A stretch of DNA of 64,000 nt, from assembly GCF_001523745.2 (NCBI RefSeq), contig NZ_CP013387.1:2170001-2234000 (forward strand), given 5' to 3'. The translations under genes and the position numbers were made by a program. This document shows positions 16,920 through 24,865 of this stretch, piece by piece. The DNA is from Burkholderia mayonis. Its GTDB lineage: Bacteria; Pseudomonadota; Gammaproteobacteria; Burkholderiales; Burkholderiaceae. Numbering within the stretch: the stretch's first letter is position 1; the number at the start of each line of letters is the position of its first letter. The notes under the pieces were generated by a model, which was given only the letters and a program-made list of their open reading frames with translations, did no database searches and was not told the origin of the DNA.

Positions 16920-17594
16920 ATGCACGACGCCTGGGTTCCGCTGCTGCTGTCACTGAAGGTCGCCGGCTGGGCGACGGCGCTCGATCTCGTGCTCGGCGTC
17001 GCGACGGGCTATGCGCTCGCGCGTTGGCGCTCGGGCGCGCGCGACGTGATCGATTCGCTGCTGACGCTGCCGCTCGTGCTGCCGCCGACGGTGCTCGGCT
17101 ACTACCTGCTCGTGCTGCTCGGCCGGCGCGGCGTGTTCGGCGCGTGGCTCGACGAACTCGACATCCAGCTCGTGTTCACGTGGCAAGGCGCGGTGATCGC
17201 GTCGATGGTCGTCGCGTTTCCGCTGATCCTGAAATCCGCGCGCGCCGCGTTCGAAGCGGTCGATCCGCAGCTCGAGCGCGCGGCGCGCACGCTCGGCGTC
17301 AGCGAAGCCGGGATTTTCTTTCGCGTGACGCTGCCGCTCGCCGCGCGGGGCATTCTCGCGGGCGCGCTGCTCGCATTCGCGCGCGCGCTCGGCGAATTCG
17401 GCGCGACGCTGATGATCGCGGGCAACCTGCCCGGACGCACGCAAACACTGTCCGTCGCCGTCTACGCGGCCGTGCAGGCGGGCGACGACACGACCGCGAA
17501 CTTCCTCGTGCTCGTCACGTCGGTGACCTGCGTGCTGATCCTCCTCGCCGCGGGGCGGCTCGTGCCGCAGCGCGCGCTCGTCGGAGCGCGATGA
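16920..17594 (+). CDS. modB: Molybdate ABC transporter permease
   Basis: 224 residues with five or six transmembrane segments and the EAA loop typical of ABC permeases (AARTLGVSEAGIFFRVTLPLAARGILAGALLAFARALGEFGATLMIAGN). The ending GEFGATLMIAGN is characteristic of ModB/CysTW-type permeases. It forms the inner-membrane channel for molybdate. It begins 12 bp after modA and ends one base before modC. Confidence 0.95.
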   Translation: MHDAWVPLLLSLKVAGWATALDLVLGVATGYALARWRSGARDVIDSLLTLPLVLPPTVLGYYLLVLLGRRGVFGAWLDELDIQLVFTWQGAVIASMVVAFPLILKSARAAFEAVDPQLERAARTLGVSEAGIFFRVTLPLAARGILAGALLAFARALGEFGATLMIAGNLPGRTQTLSVAVYAAVQAGDDTTANFLVLVTSVTCVLILLAAGRLVPQRALVGAR

Positions 17595-17595
17595 G

Positions 17596-18297
17596 ATGAG
17601 CCTCGTCGTCGACATCCGCAAGACGCTCGTCACGCCCGAACGGCATTTCACGCTCGACGTGTCGTTTGCGTCGGCCGCGCAGCGCATCGTGCTGTTCGGG
17701 CCGTCGGGCGCCGGCAAGAGTCTCACGCTGCAGGCGATTGCCGGACTGCTCGCGCCCGATTGCGGCACGATCTCGCTCGGCGGCGACACGCTGTTCGACG
17801 AAGCACGCGGCATCGACATGCCGACGCAGGCGCGCCGTGTCGCGTATCTGTTCCAGGACTACGCGCTCTTTCCGCATCTGAACGTCCGGCAAAACCTCGC
17901 GTTCGGCCTGAAGCGCGGCTGGCGCAATCCGCGCGCGAAGGCGCTGCCGGTCGAAGCCGCATACTGGCTGCGCGCGTTCGAACTCGAGGCGCTCGCCGGG
18001 CATTATCCGGCGCAGCTGTCGGGCGGACAGAAGCAGCGCGTCGCGCTCGCGCGCGCGCTGATCGCGCAACCGCGGATCCTGCTGCTCGACGAGCCGTTCT
18101 CGGCACTCGACGTCGCGATGCGCCAGCGGATGCGCAGCGAACTGACCGATCTGCAGATGCGGCTCGACATTCCGATGGTGCTGATCACGCACGATCCGGA
18201 CGATGTCGCCGCGTTCGGCGATCAGGTCGTGCAGCTTCAGGAAGGGCGCGTGCTGCCCGAGGCGCCAATCGCCGAATGGGCGACGAGCATTCGGTGA
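17596..18297 (+). CDS. modC: Molybdate ABC transporter ATPase, short form
   Basis: 233 residues. Walker A GPSGAGKSLTL (residues 35-45), Q-loop LFQDYALFPHL, signature LSGGQKQRVALARAL, Walker B ILLLDEPFSAL and H-loop LITHDPDD are all present. The nucleotide-binding domain is intact. E. coli ModC is about 350 residues and carries a C-terminal MOP/TOBE molybdate-sensing domain; here the protein stops straight after the ATPase core. The di-MOP module is instead present in the adjacent ModE, so sensing may rest solely on the regulator. Confidence 0.95.
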   Translation: MSLVVDIRKTLVTPERHFTLDVSFASAAQRIVLFGPSGAGKSLTLQAIAGLLAPDCGTISLGGDTLFDEARGIDMPTQARRVAYLFQDYALFPHLNVRQNLAFGLKRGWRNPRAKALPVEAAYWLRAFELEALAGHYPAQLSGGQKQRVALARALIAQPRILLLDEPFSALDVAMRQRMRSELTDLQMRLDIPMVLITHDPDDVAAFGDQVVQLQEGRVLPEAPIAEWATSIR

Positions 18298-18512
18298 CGA
18301 GATCGGCTCGCGTCGTTTGCGCGGCCGGTGCTTGCCGGGATGCGATTTCGATGTCGATGCGTCGCGCGATACGGCAGCTTGGCGATCGTCCGCCGGGAAC
18401 CGCGCAAATCTTTCGACATGTTCGGCCATTCCACTCCGTTCGACGCGGTTCTTAACGCCTCTCCACGAGACGGCATACGGCCGCGCGCTCGTTTCTTCGG
18501 CGAACGGACAGA

Positions 18513-18540
18513 CGCAAAAACGCCGGCTTCGAGCCGGCTT
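18513..18540 (-). terminator. Terminator after modE (leftward)
   Basis: On the minus strand gccggc (18533-18538) and its partner (18522-18527) form a stem with a 5-nt loop, extended by flanking pairs and followed by gtttttgcgtc. It lies 55 bp downstream of the modE stop and may also stop modABC transcripts. The remainder of 18298-18594 holds no supportable gene. Confidence 0.7.
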
Positions 18541-18594
18541 CGTTCCGCCCTCGCTCGCGTCACCGAATACCGCCCGGCGAACACGGCCGCCGCA

Positions 18595-19443
18595 TCAGCC
18601 GTTGACCGCCAGAATCACGCTCGACGCCTTGAACGCCGCCACCGCGCTCACGCCCTTCGCGAGCCCGAGCGCATCGACGCTATCGTTCGTCACGATCGCC
18701 GCGAGCGTCATGCCGCCGTCGAGCGCGAGCAGCACTTCGCTGTTCACCGCGCCGCGCGTGACCGTCTCGACGACGCCAGGTAGCTGATTGCGCGCCGACA
18801 GCTTGAGCGGCGCGCCGTCGTCGACCGCGAGCACGATCCACGACGCCTTCACGAGCGCGCATGCGTCGACGCCCGGCGTGAGCCCGAGCGCCTCGGTGCT
18901 CTCGTGCGTGACCACCGCGGTGATCGTGTGGTCGCCCGGCAACGCGAGCACCACTTCGTCGTTCACCGCGCCGTGCTTGACCAACAGAACCTTGCCGAAC
19001 AGCTGATTGCGTGCGCTCGTCTTCATGCCTATTCTCCCGATGAGTTCCCAATTGACCGCAAAGCCTTCGACGGCTGCGCTCGCCGCGTCGATGAAGCGCC
19101 GATGCTCGCGCTCGATCGCGCGAAACGCCGCGATCAGCGCCGTCGCGCGCGGCGTGAGCGTCGTGCCGCCGCCGCCCTTGCCGCCCGTCAAACGCAACAC
19201 GAGCGGCTCGCCCGCGAGGTTGTTCATCGTGTCGATCGCATCCCATGCGCCCTTGTAGCTGAGGCCGACCGCCTTCGCCGCGCGCGTGATCGAGCCAGTC
19301 TCGCCGATCGCGGCGAGCAGCGCGATGCGCGTCGCGCCGCCGAGCGTCTGGGCGCCCGCATTCAGCCACAGTTCGCCGCGCAGTGCGAGCGGCTCGTGTG
19401 CGGCGGGCGCGTCGGAACGGGGAGAGGACGAATCGGCGGTCAT
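18595..19443 (-). CDS. modE: Molybdate-responsive regulator ModE
   Basis: 282 residues. The N-terminal winged helix (GGATRIALLAAIGETGSITRAAKAVGLSYKGAWDAIDTMNNLAGEPLV) is followed by the Gly-rich GGKGGGGTTLTPRATALI typical of ModE. The C-terminus has two tandem MOP (TOBE) domains, starting KTSARNQLFGKVLLVKHGAVNDEV and KLSARNQLPGVVETVTRGAVNSEV, which bind molybdate. It should act on the operator at 16049. The ATG at 19443 is chosen because upstream residues in the longer frame are not ModE-like. It converges on modABC. Confidence 0.95.
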   Translation of the reverse strand: MTADSSSPRSDAPAAHEPLALRGELWLNAGAQTLGGATRIALLAAIGETGSITRAAKAVGLSYKGAWDAIDTMNNLAGEPLVLRLTGGKGGGGTTLTPRATALIAAFRAIEREHRRFIDAASAAVEGFAVNWELIGRIGMKTSARNQLFGKVLLVKHGAVNDEVVLALPGDHTITAVVTHESTEALGLTPGVDACALVKASWIVLAVDDGAPLKLSARNQLPGVVETVTRGAVNSEVLLALDGGMTLAAIVTNDSVDALGLAKGVSAVAAFKASSVILAVNG

Positions 19444-19477
19444 CGACGCAGCGAAGCAAGACGGGGAGCCATTATAG

Positions 19478-21361
19478 TCACGCCTTCCTGCCGCCGATCT
19501 TCGGCGGCCGCATCCCGCGCAGCATCTGCTCGGCCGCCTCCGCCGCATAGCGCTGCGCCGCCGCGCCGTAGCCGCGCGCGAAGCCGAGCTGATACGGCGG
19601 TGCGGACAGCCGCTCGAGACAGCGCAGCGCGACAGCCGCGTCGTTCGCATCGCCGAGCGCGTTCTGCACGCGCGCGAGCAGCCGCACCGTCCTCTCGCGC
19701 GTGCGGCGCGACGCAAGCGACGAGAAGAATTCCAATGCGTAGCGCAATCGCTTCGCGTCGATCCGCACGCGGTGACGCGCGGCCGCGTCGAGCGTCGTCA
19801 GCCGTCCCGAGCCGTACAGATGGCCGAACAGCCGGCTCACGCGCTTCGCCGCGTGTCGCTTGAGCGACGGCGCCTTGCCGCGCGCCGGATCGTCGTGCGT
19901 CAGCGGAAGCAGGCTCAGCCATTCGAGCCATGCGAACACGAGCTGCGCATAGCGCGCGGTGCCGAGCGCCTGCCGCAACTCGGCGCGCGCCGCGTCGCCT
20001 TGCGCGCGTGCGGCATCGAGCGTGCCGGCCCACGCGGCCTCGTCGCCGTCCGCGGCGGCAAGATCGGGTAGCGTCGACGTCACGCAGACGTCCCAGTCGC
20101 GCACCGTGCCGAGCATCCCGGCGAGCCAGCGGAGATCGCCGGAGAACGCGTCCTTCCACGCGACGTCGGCATAACGCGGGAACAGCCGTGCGAGCGTGCG
20201 CAGCCGGCGCAGCGCAACGCGCATCTGATGGACGTATTCCGGATCGCCCGCGTCGCGCACGCCGGCTTCGTTGCCGAGCCAGTGCCCGGTCACGCCGCAG
20301 CCGAGCGCGAAGAATGCCGCACGCTGCGTACGCGTCTTCGACAAATCGACCGACTGCGCCTTCACCGGCGCGGCAAGCGCGTCCGGTGCTTCGCCCGTGC
20401 ACGCGCGGTCGAGGACGCTCGTCAGCGACAGCGATGCCGGCCACGCGCCGCTCAGCTCGCGGGCCGCGCTGAAGAGCGCGCGCAACGCGGCGGCGCGCGC
20501 ATCGGGATCGTCCGCGTCGGCGACAGCGAGACGCAATTCGCAGACGCGCAACGGCGCGGCTTGGGTAGCGGTGGAAGACGCGGCGGCGGCCGCCGGCGCG
20601 AACGTGATGTCGTCGAGCGTCAGTTCGACTTCGATGCCGTCGGCGTCCAGCCACCGTCCGCGACGGCGATCGGCGACGAAGCCGTGCGCCCATTGATCGG
20701 CAGATTGCGAATCGGCGGAAGCCGCGCCGGAAACGGCGGCGCCGACGATCGAAGCGGAATCGGCGATCGAATCTCCGGACGCGGCGGGACCGGTTTCGGA
20801 AGATCGAGCCCCGCCCTTTGCGCCGGGTTCGCCCGGCAGCGGAGACGCGCTCGTCGACGCATGCTTCGACGAGCGTCCGGAAGCAGCTTTCGACGCCCGG
20901 CCCCGCGGCGGCGGCGCCGCTCGCACCGCCGCCGGCGAATCGGGCGGCGGCGTGCTTCCCTGCGCGGCCTCCGCCGCTGCCGGCGATGCGGCTGCCGCCC
21001 CCGACGCCTGCGATGCTATACGCACATCGCCGCGGTAGTCGTCGAAGCGCTCGCGCACCGTGACGCCCGGCACGAACGGATGGCTACGCGCCGCAAGCAC
21101 CCGCCGCGCCTGCCCGCTCGTCTCGATCCAGGTCTGCCAGCGGCCGCCGTCGTCGGGCTCCGCTTCGACGAACCGGCACGGCTCAATCGTCACGCGCTCG
21201 TGCCCGCGACGCATTTTCACCGGCGGACAGATCCGCCATGCCCGCGCAAGCTCCACGCCGAAGTCGCGCGCCGCGCCGCGCGACGTGCGCGCCCGCGACC
21301 CGCGTTCGGCTTGCCAGCCCTGCAGCGGAAAATCCAACACGATTTCCAGAACACGCGCCAT
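19478..21361 (-). CDS. CHAD-domain protein with an N-terminal CYTH-like region
   Basis: 627 residues from the ATG at 21361 (MARVLEIVLDFPLQ). The C-terminal half is a CHAD (conserved histidine alpha-helical) domain, an all-helical polyphosphate-binding module: GDPEYVHQMRVALRRLRTLARLF, and later HRVRIDAKRLRYALEFFSSL, with basic His/Arg/Lys residues on the helices. The N-terminal 120 residues look like a diverged CYTH (triphosphate tunnel) domain, without its EXEXK clearly readable. Between them lies about 130 residues of Ala/Ser/Pro-rich, probably disordered linker. Such proteins associate with polyphosphate granules. It lies 34 bp upstream of modE in the same direction, so cotranscription is possible. 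Confidence 0.85.
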   Translation of the reverse strand: MARVLEIVLDFPLQGWQAERGSRARTSRGAARDFGVELARAWRICPPVKMRRGHERVTIEPCRFVEAEPDDGGRWQTWIETSGQARRVLAARSHPFVPGVTVRERFDDYRGDVRIASQASGAAAASPAAAEAAQGSTPPPDSPAAVRAAPPPRGRASKAASGRSSKHASTSASPLPGEPGAKGGARSSETGPAASGDSIADSASIVGAAVSGAASADSQSADQWAHGFVADRRRGRWLDADGIEVELTLDDITFAPAAAAASSTATQAAPLRVCELRLAVADADDPDARAAALRALFSAARELSGAWPASLSLTSVLDRACTGEAPDALAAPVKAQSVDLSKTRTQRAAFFALGCGVTGHWLGNEAGVRDAGDPEYVHQMRVALRRLRTLARLFPRYADVAWKDAFSGDLRWLAGMLGTVRDWDVCVTSTLPDLAAADGDEAAWAGTLDAARAQGDAARAELRQALGTARYAQLVFAWLEWLSLLPLTHDDPARGKAPSLKRHAAKRVSRLFGHLYGSGRLTTLDAAARHRVRIDAKRLRYALEFFSSLASRRTRERTVRLLARVQNALGDANDAAVALRCLERLSAPPYQLGFARGYGAAAQRYAAEAAEQMLRGMRPPKIGGRKA

Positions 21362-21577
21362 GGAAGCTCCGGCGATGGTCGGGCCTGTCCGCTGCGCGTC
21401 CCACGCTCGTCGACGGACTCCGACGTTCCCTATAGTAGACAGCCTCATTTACAACTTGTGAGGCGGAACGCCGCGCGCGGACGAAGTGAATCGTCTACGC
21501 GCGGGCGCGCCGCGTTTCGGCTTTTCATGTCGGCTTATCGGCCGTCAGCCGTCCGACCGGCTTCGCTGCGTCGAGTT

Positions 21578-21961
21578 TCAGCTCATGTACTGCGCGACGC
21601 CGTTGCCGAACGACCAATCCTCCTTCAGCACCTCGACGAGGCTGATGAACACGTCCTCGCGACGCACACCCGGACGTTCGGCGAGATGGTCGGCGATCAG
21701 TCGATACAGCTCGCGCTTCTGCTCGAGCGTGCGCGTGTCGTTCGCGGTGATCTGGATCATCACCAGATCGTCGCTGCGCTCGATGCCGAGATAGTCGCGG
21801 CCGTAGAAGAAATTATCGGCGCTGTGCTCGGTCACGGTCATGAAAATATCGTCGGCTGGCACGTCGAACGCACGCTGCAGCGCGCGATGAACGCCCTCCG
21901 ACAACGCCCGGCGGTATTCGGCGGACTTGCTTTCGCGCAATGCGATACGGGTGAACGGCAT
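21578..21961 (-). CDS. Tautomerase-superfamily protein
   Basis: 127 residues from ATG 21961, which is preceded by a strong ribosome-binding site (gaggagaaacacg). After Met removal the N-terminal residue is Pro (MPFTRIALRE), the catalytic base of the tautomerase fold. The size and the region DIFMTVTEHSADNFFYGRDYLGIERSDDLVMIQITANDTRT fit the Tautomerase_2 family. The substrate is unknown. It diverges from a LysR regulator across an AT-rich gap, the usual arrangement of a regulator and its target. Confidence 0.88.
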   Translation of the reverse strand: MPFTRIALRESKSAEYRRALSEGVHRALQRAFDVPADDIFMTVTEHSADNFFYGRDYLGIERSDDLVMIQITANDTRTLEQKRELYRLIADHLAERPGVRREDVFISLVEVLKEDWSFGNGVAQYMS

Positions 21962-22019
21962 CGTGTTTCTCCTCGTGGGTTGGGACACGCATGCAGCTTA
22001 GGTCTCGACATCTATAATG

Positions 22020-22048
22020 AATAGATATCAATCAATATTTCATCTATT
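22020..22048. promoter_or_regulatory. Candidate LysR operator between the tautomerase and LysR genes
   Basis: AATAGAT (22020-22026) and ATCTATT (22042-22048) form an inverted repeat separated by 15 bp inside an AT-rich 97-bp divergent intergenic region. LysR proteins bind interrupted dyads of this kind upstream of divergent targets. Confidence 0.5.
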
Positions 22049-22058
22049 TTCATTTGAA

Positions 22059-22934
22059 ATGAAACTGCTCGACCTCGATGCCGTCCGCGCGTTCGTCCTC
22101 GTCGCCGACCTGGCAAGCTTCACGCGCGCCGCCGACGCGCTCGGCACCACGCAATCGGCCGTCAGCCTCAAGCTCAAGCGGCTCGAAGCGCAGCTCGGCA
22201 AGCCGCTGCTCGAACGCACGCCGCGGCGCGTGACGCTCGCAGCCGTCGGCGCCGCGTTCCTGCCTGCCGCGCGCGACCTGCTCGACGCGCACGAGCGCGC
22301 GCTCGCCGCGCTGTCGTCCGAGCAGCGCCGGCTGTCGATCGGCGTCAGCGAGCACGTCGCGGTGCCCGATCTGCCGGCCGTCCTCACCGGCCTCAACCGG
22401 CACGACCCGGGGCTCGCGCTCGAGATGCACGTCGGGATGTCCGCCGGGTTGCTCGTGCAATATGACGAGCGGCGCCTCGACGCGGCGTTCGTCCGCCACG
22501 AACCTGGCGAAGACCCACCGCGCGACGACGCGACGCTGCTTTTCACCGAGCCGCTCGCGTGGCTCGCCGCGCCCGGCTGGACACCGCGCACGGGCGAGCC
22601 GCTGCCGCTCGCGGTGCTGGCCGGCCCGTGCGGCGTGCGCGCGGCCGCGCTGCGCGCGCTCGATCGCGCCGGCGTGCCGTGGCGCGAACGCTTCACGGGC
22701 GGCGGTGTCGCGGCCGTCGTCGCCGCCGCCGCCGCGGGCCTTGCGGTGTGTCCGCTCGCCCGGCGCGTCGCGCCGCGCTCGCTCGTCGACGTCGGCGCGC
22801 GCCTCGGGCTGCCGGCGCTGCCGGACTCGCAGGTCGCGCTGTATTCGCGGGTGCGCGACGTGCGCTCGAAGGACACGTTGCGGCGCTTCGCCGACAGCCT
22901 GGCGGGGCCGGCGCAGTCGGCCGGACGCGAGTAG
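22059..22934 (+). CDS. LysR-family transcriptional regulator
   Basis: 291 residues from ATG 22059 (MKLLDLDAVRAFVLVADLAS). The N-terminal helix-turn-helix is classic (FTRAADALGTTQSAVSLKLKRLEAQLGKPLLERTPRRVTLT-like). The C-terminal effector domain spans residues 90-280 and is Ala-rich (GGGVAAVVAAAAAGLAVCPLARR). The in-frame start at 22017 would overlap the operator and is less likely. It probably controls the divergent tautomerase and possibly the DMT transporter that follows 55 bp downstream. Confidence 0.9.
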   Translation: MKLLDLDAVRAFVLVADLASFTRAADALGTTQSAVSLKLKRLEAQLGKPLLERTPRRVTLAAVGAAFLPAARDLLDAHERALAALSSEQRRLSIGVSEHVAVPDLPAVLTGLNRHDPGLALEMHVGMSAGLLVQYDERRLDAAFVRHEPGEDPPRDDATLLFTEPLAWLAAPGWTPRTGEPLPLAVLAGPCGVRAAALRALDRAGVPWRERFTGGGVAAVVAAAAAGLAVCPLARRVAPRSLVDVGARLGLPALPDSQVALYSRVRDVRSKDTLRRFADSLAGPAQSAGRE

Positions 22935-22989
22935 ACTGTTAGGTTTCGTCTGCCGATTTACCGCCTTTCGTCTGCTTTTCCACCACCGC

Positions 22990-23913
22990 ATGAATCACGA
23001 CGCCCGCCAACACCTCCGCGCCAATCTACTGATGCTCGCCGCCGCTGCGATCTGGGGGTCCGCGTTCGTCGCGCAGCGACTGAGCCTCGCCGTGATCGGC
23101 CCGTTCCTGTTCACCGGGCTGCGCTTCCTGCTCGGCGCGGCGGTGCTCGTGCCGCTGTTGCGCCTGAACGGCGCGGCGCGCGCGCACTGCGCGGCGATCG
23201 CGCGCGACCGCACGCTGCTGCTGCCGGGGCTCGTGCTGGGCGCGCTGCTCGCGGTGTCGATCTCGATGCAGCAGATCGGCCTGCAATACACGAAGGTCGC
23301 GAACGCGGGCTTCATCAGTTCGCTTTACGTCGTGCTCGTGCCGATCATCGGCGTGTTCTTCCGGCATCGCACCGGAACGGGCACGTGGCTCGGCGCGCTC
23401 CTCGCGGCGATCGGCCTGTATTTCCTCAGCGTCGACGAGCACTTCTCGATGCTGCACGGCGACTGGTTCCAGCTTGCGGGCGCGATCGTGATCGCCGTGC
23501 ACGTGATCGCGGTCGGCCATCTCGTGCGCCGGCACGATCCGCTCGTGCTGTCGTTCATGCAGTTCGTCGTCTGCGGCGCGCTGTGTCTCGCGCTCGGGCT
23601 CGCGATCGAGCCCGTTGGCGGCACGTCGATCGTGCGCGCGCTGCCGACGCTGCTGTATGGCGGGCTGCTGTCGGTCGGTGTCGGCTACACGCTGCAGGTC
23701 GTCGCGCAACGCAACGCCGCGCCCGCGCACGCGGCCGTGATCTTCAGCATGGAAGGCGTGTTCGCCGCGATCGCGGGCTGGGCCGCGCTCGGCGAGACGC
23801 TGTCGCTGCGCGCATTGATGGGCTGCACGCTGATGCTCGCGGGGCTTCTCGTCTGCCAGCTTCTGCCGGGCCAGACACGGCGCGCCGACGACAACGACGC
23901 GCTCCCCGCTTGA
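22990..23913 (+). CDS. EamA/DMT-family transporter
   Basis: 307 residues, ten predicted transmembrane helices in two EamA repeats (AAAAIWGSAFVAQRLSLAVIGPFLFTGLRFLLGA in the first, FSMEGVFAAIAGWAALGETLSLRALMGCTLMLAGLL in the second). Members export amino acids, metabolites or drugs; the substrate here cannot be read. The start ATG at 22990 lies shortly after the LysR stop in the same direction, so the two may be cotranscribed. Confidence 0.9.
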   Translation: MNHDARQHLRANLLMLAAAAIWGSAFVAQRLSLAVIGPFLFTGLRFLLGAAVLVPLLRLNGAARAHCAAIARDRTLLLPGLVLGALLAVSISMQQIGLQYTKVANAGFISSLYVVLVPIIGVFFRHRTGTGTWLGALLAAIGLYFLSVDEHFSMLHGDWFQLAGAIVIAVHVIAVGHLVRRHDPLVLSFMQFVVCGALCLALGLAIEPVGGTSIVRALPTLLYGGLLSVGVGYTLQVVAQRNAAPAHAAVIFSMEGVFAAIAGWAALGETLSLRALMGCTLMLAGLLVCQLLPGQTRRADDNDALPA

Positions 23914-23994
23914 CGCGCGCCGGGCGCCGCGCGCGCGTCCGCTCCCTATAATGTCGATTCGCCCGTCATCTCGATTTCACGCAAGGGAAACACT

Positions 23995-24774
23995 GTGACT
24001 CCGTCCGCCGCCGATCCGGCCGCCACGCTGCTGCGCGAACGCGCCGCGCGCTTCGCCGCCGAGGTGGCGCTGTTCGTCCGCGACCACGCGCTGTCCGTCG
24101 CGTCGCACGACCTGCGCAGCCCGCTCAACGCGATGCACAGCTGGGCATACGTGCTCGAGCGCCGGCTCGCGCCCGGCGACGACATCCTGCAACGCGCGCT
24201 CGCCGGCATCCGGATCGGGATCGAGCAACAGACGAGCTTGCTGGAAACGGTCGTCGACGCGCCGCGCGCCGAGACGCGCACGCTCCCGATCGCACGCGCC
24301 GGCGTCGCGCTCGCGCCGCTCGTCGACGAATGCGCGGCGCTCGCACGCGCCGCGCTCGGCGACGCGCGCGGCACGGGCGTGACGATCGCGCCGCTCGCGC
24401 AGCCCGGCGCTTCGCTCGATTGCGACCGCGAGCGCGTCGCGCAGGCGTTGTGGTCGATGCTGACGTTCGCGATCGAAGCAAGCGCGCCCGGCAGCGAAGT
24501 CGCGCTCCGCTGCGACGCCGCGACCGACGCGACGCGCTTCGACGTGACGCTCCACGCGCGGCCGTCGGCGCTGACCGACGCGGCGCTGCCGCACGTATTC
24601 GAAATGTTCACACGGCGCGATGCGCTCGCCGAACGCCAGGGCGAACGTCCGGCGTCGGTGTTCGCACTCGCGCAGCGCGTCGCGCGCGCGCACGGCGGCA
24701 GGTTCGCGCAAGGCCCGCTCGCGGACGGCGCGCCGGCTACGCTCACGCTGACGATTCCCGCCGCCCGCGCGTGA
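23995..24774 (+). CDS. Histidine-kinase-like protein with a degenerate ATPase domain
   Basis: 259 residues starting at GTG 23995. The dimerisation/phosphoacceptor segment is well preserved: SVASHDLRSPLNAMHSWAYVLER, His at about residue 38 followed by DLRSPLN. The C-terminal HATPase region is poor. The N-box Asn is replaced (ALWSMLTFAIEASAPGS), no DxGxG G1 box is visible, and the G2 position reads PASVFALAQRVARAHGG. An F-box-like stretch (LPHVFEMFTRRDAL) and the terminal PATLTLTIPAA survive. No transmembrane or sensor domain and no adjacent response regulator are present. It may be a non-ATP-binding pseudokinase or phosphotransfer/phosphatase partner. Confidence 0.75.
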   Translation: MTPSAADPAATLLRERAARFAAEVALFVRDHALSVASHDLRSPLNAMHSWAYVLERRLAPGDDILQRALAGIRIGIEQQTSLLETVVDAPRAETRTLPIARAGVALAPLVDECAALARAALGDARGTGVTIAPLAQPGASLDCDRERVAQALWSMLTFAIEASAPGSEVALRCDAATDATRFDVTLHARPSALTDAALPHVFEMFTRRDALAERQGERPASVFALAQRVARAHGGRFAQGPLADGAPATLTLTIPAARA

Positions 24775-24865
24775 TCGGCCGCGCGCATCACGATCACGCC
24801 GCGATACATTACGCTTTCCTTTCCAACCTTATACTGTCGCTTCGTTCATTTCCGGAGTTCCTTCG

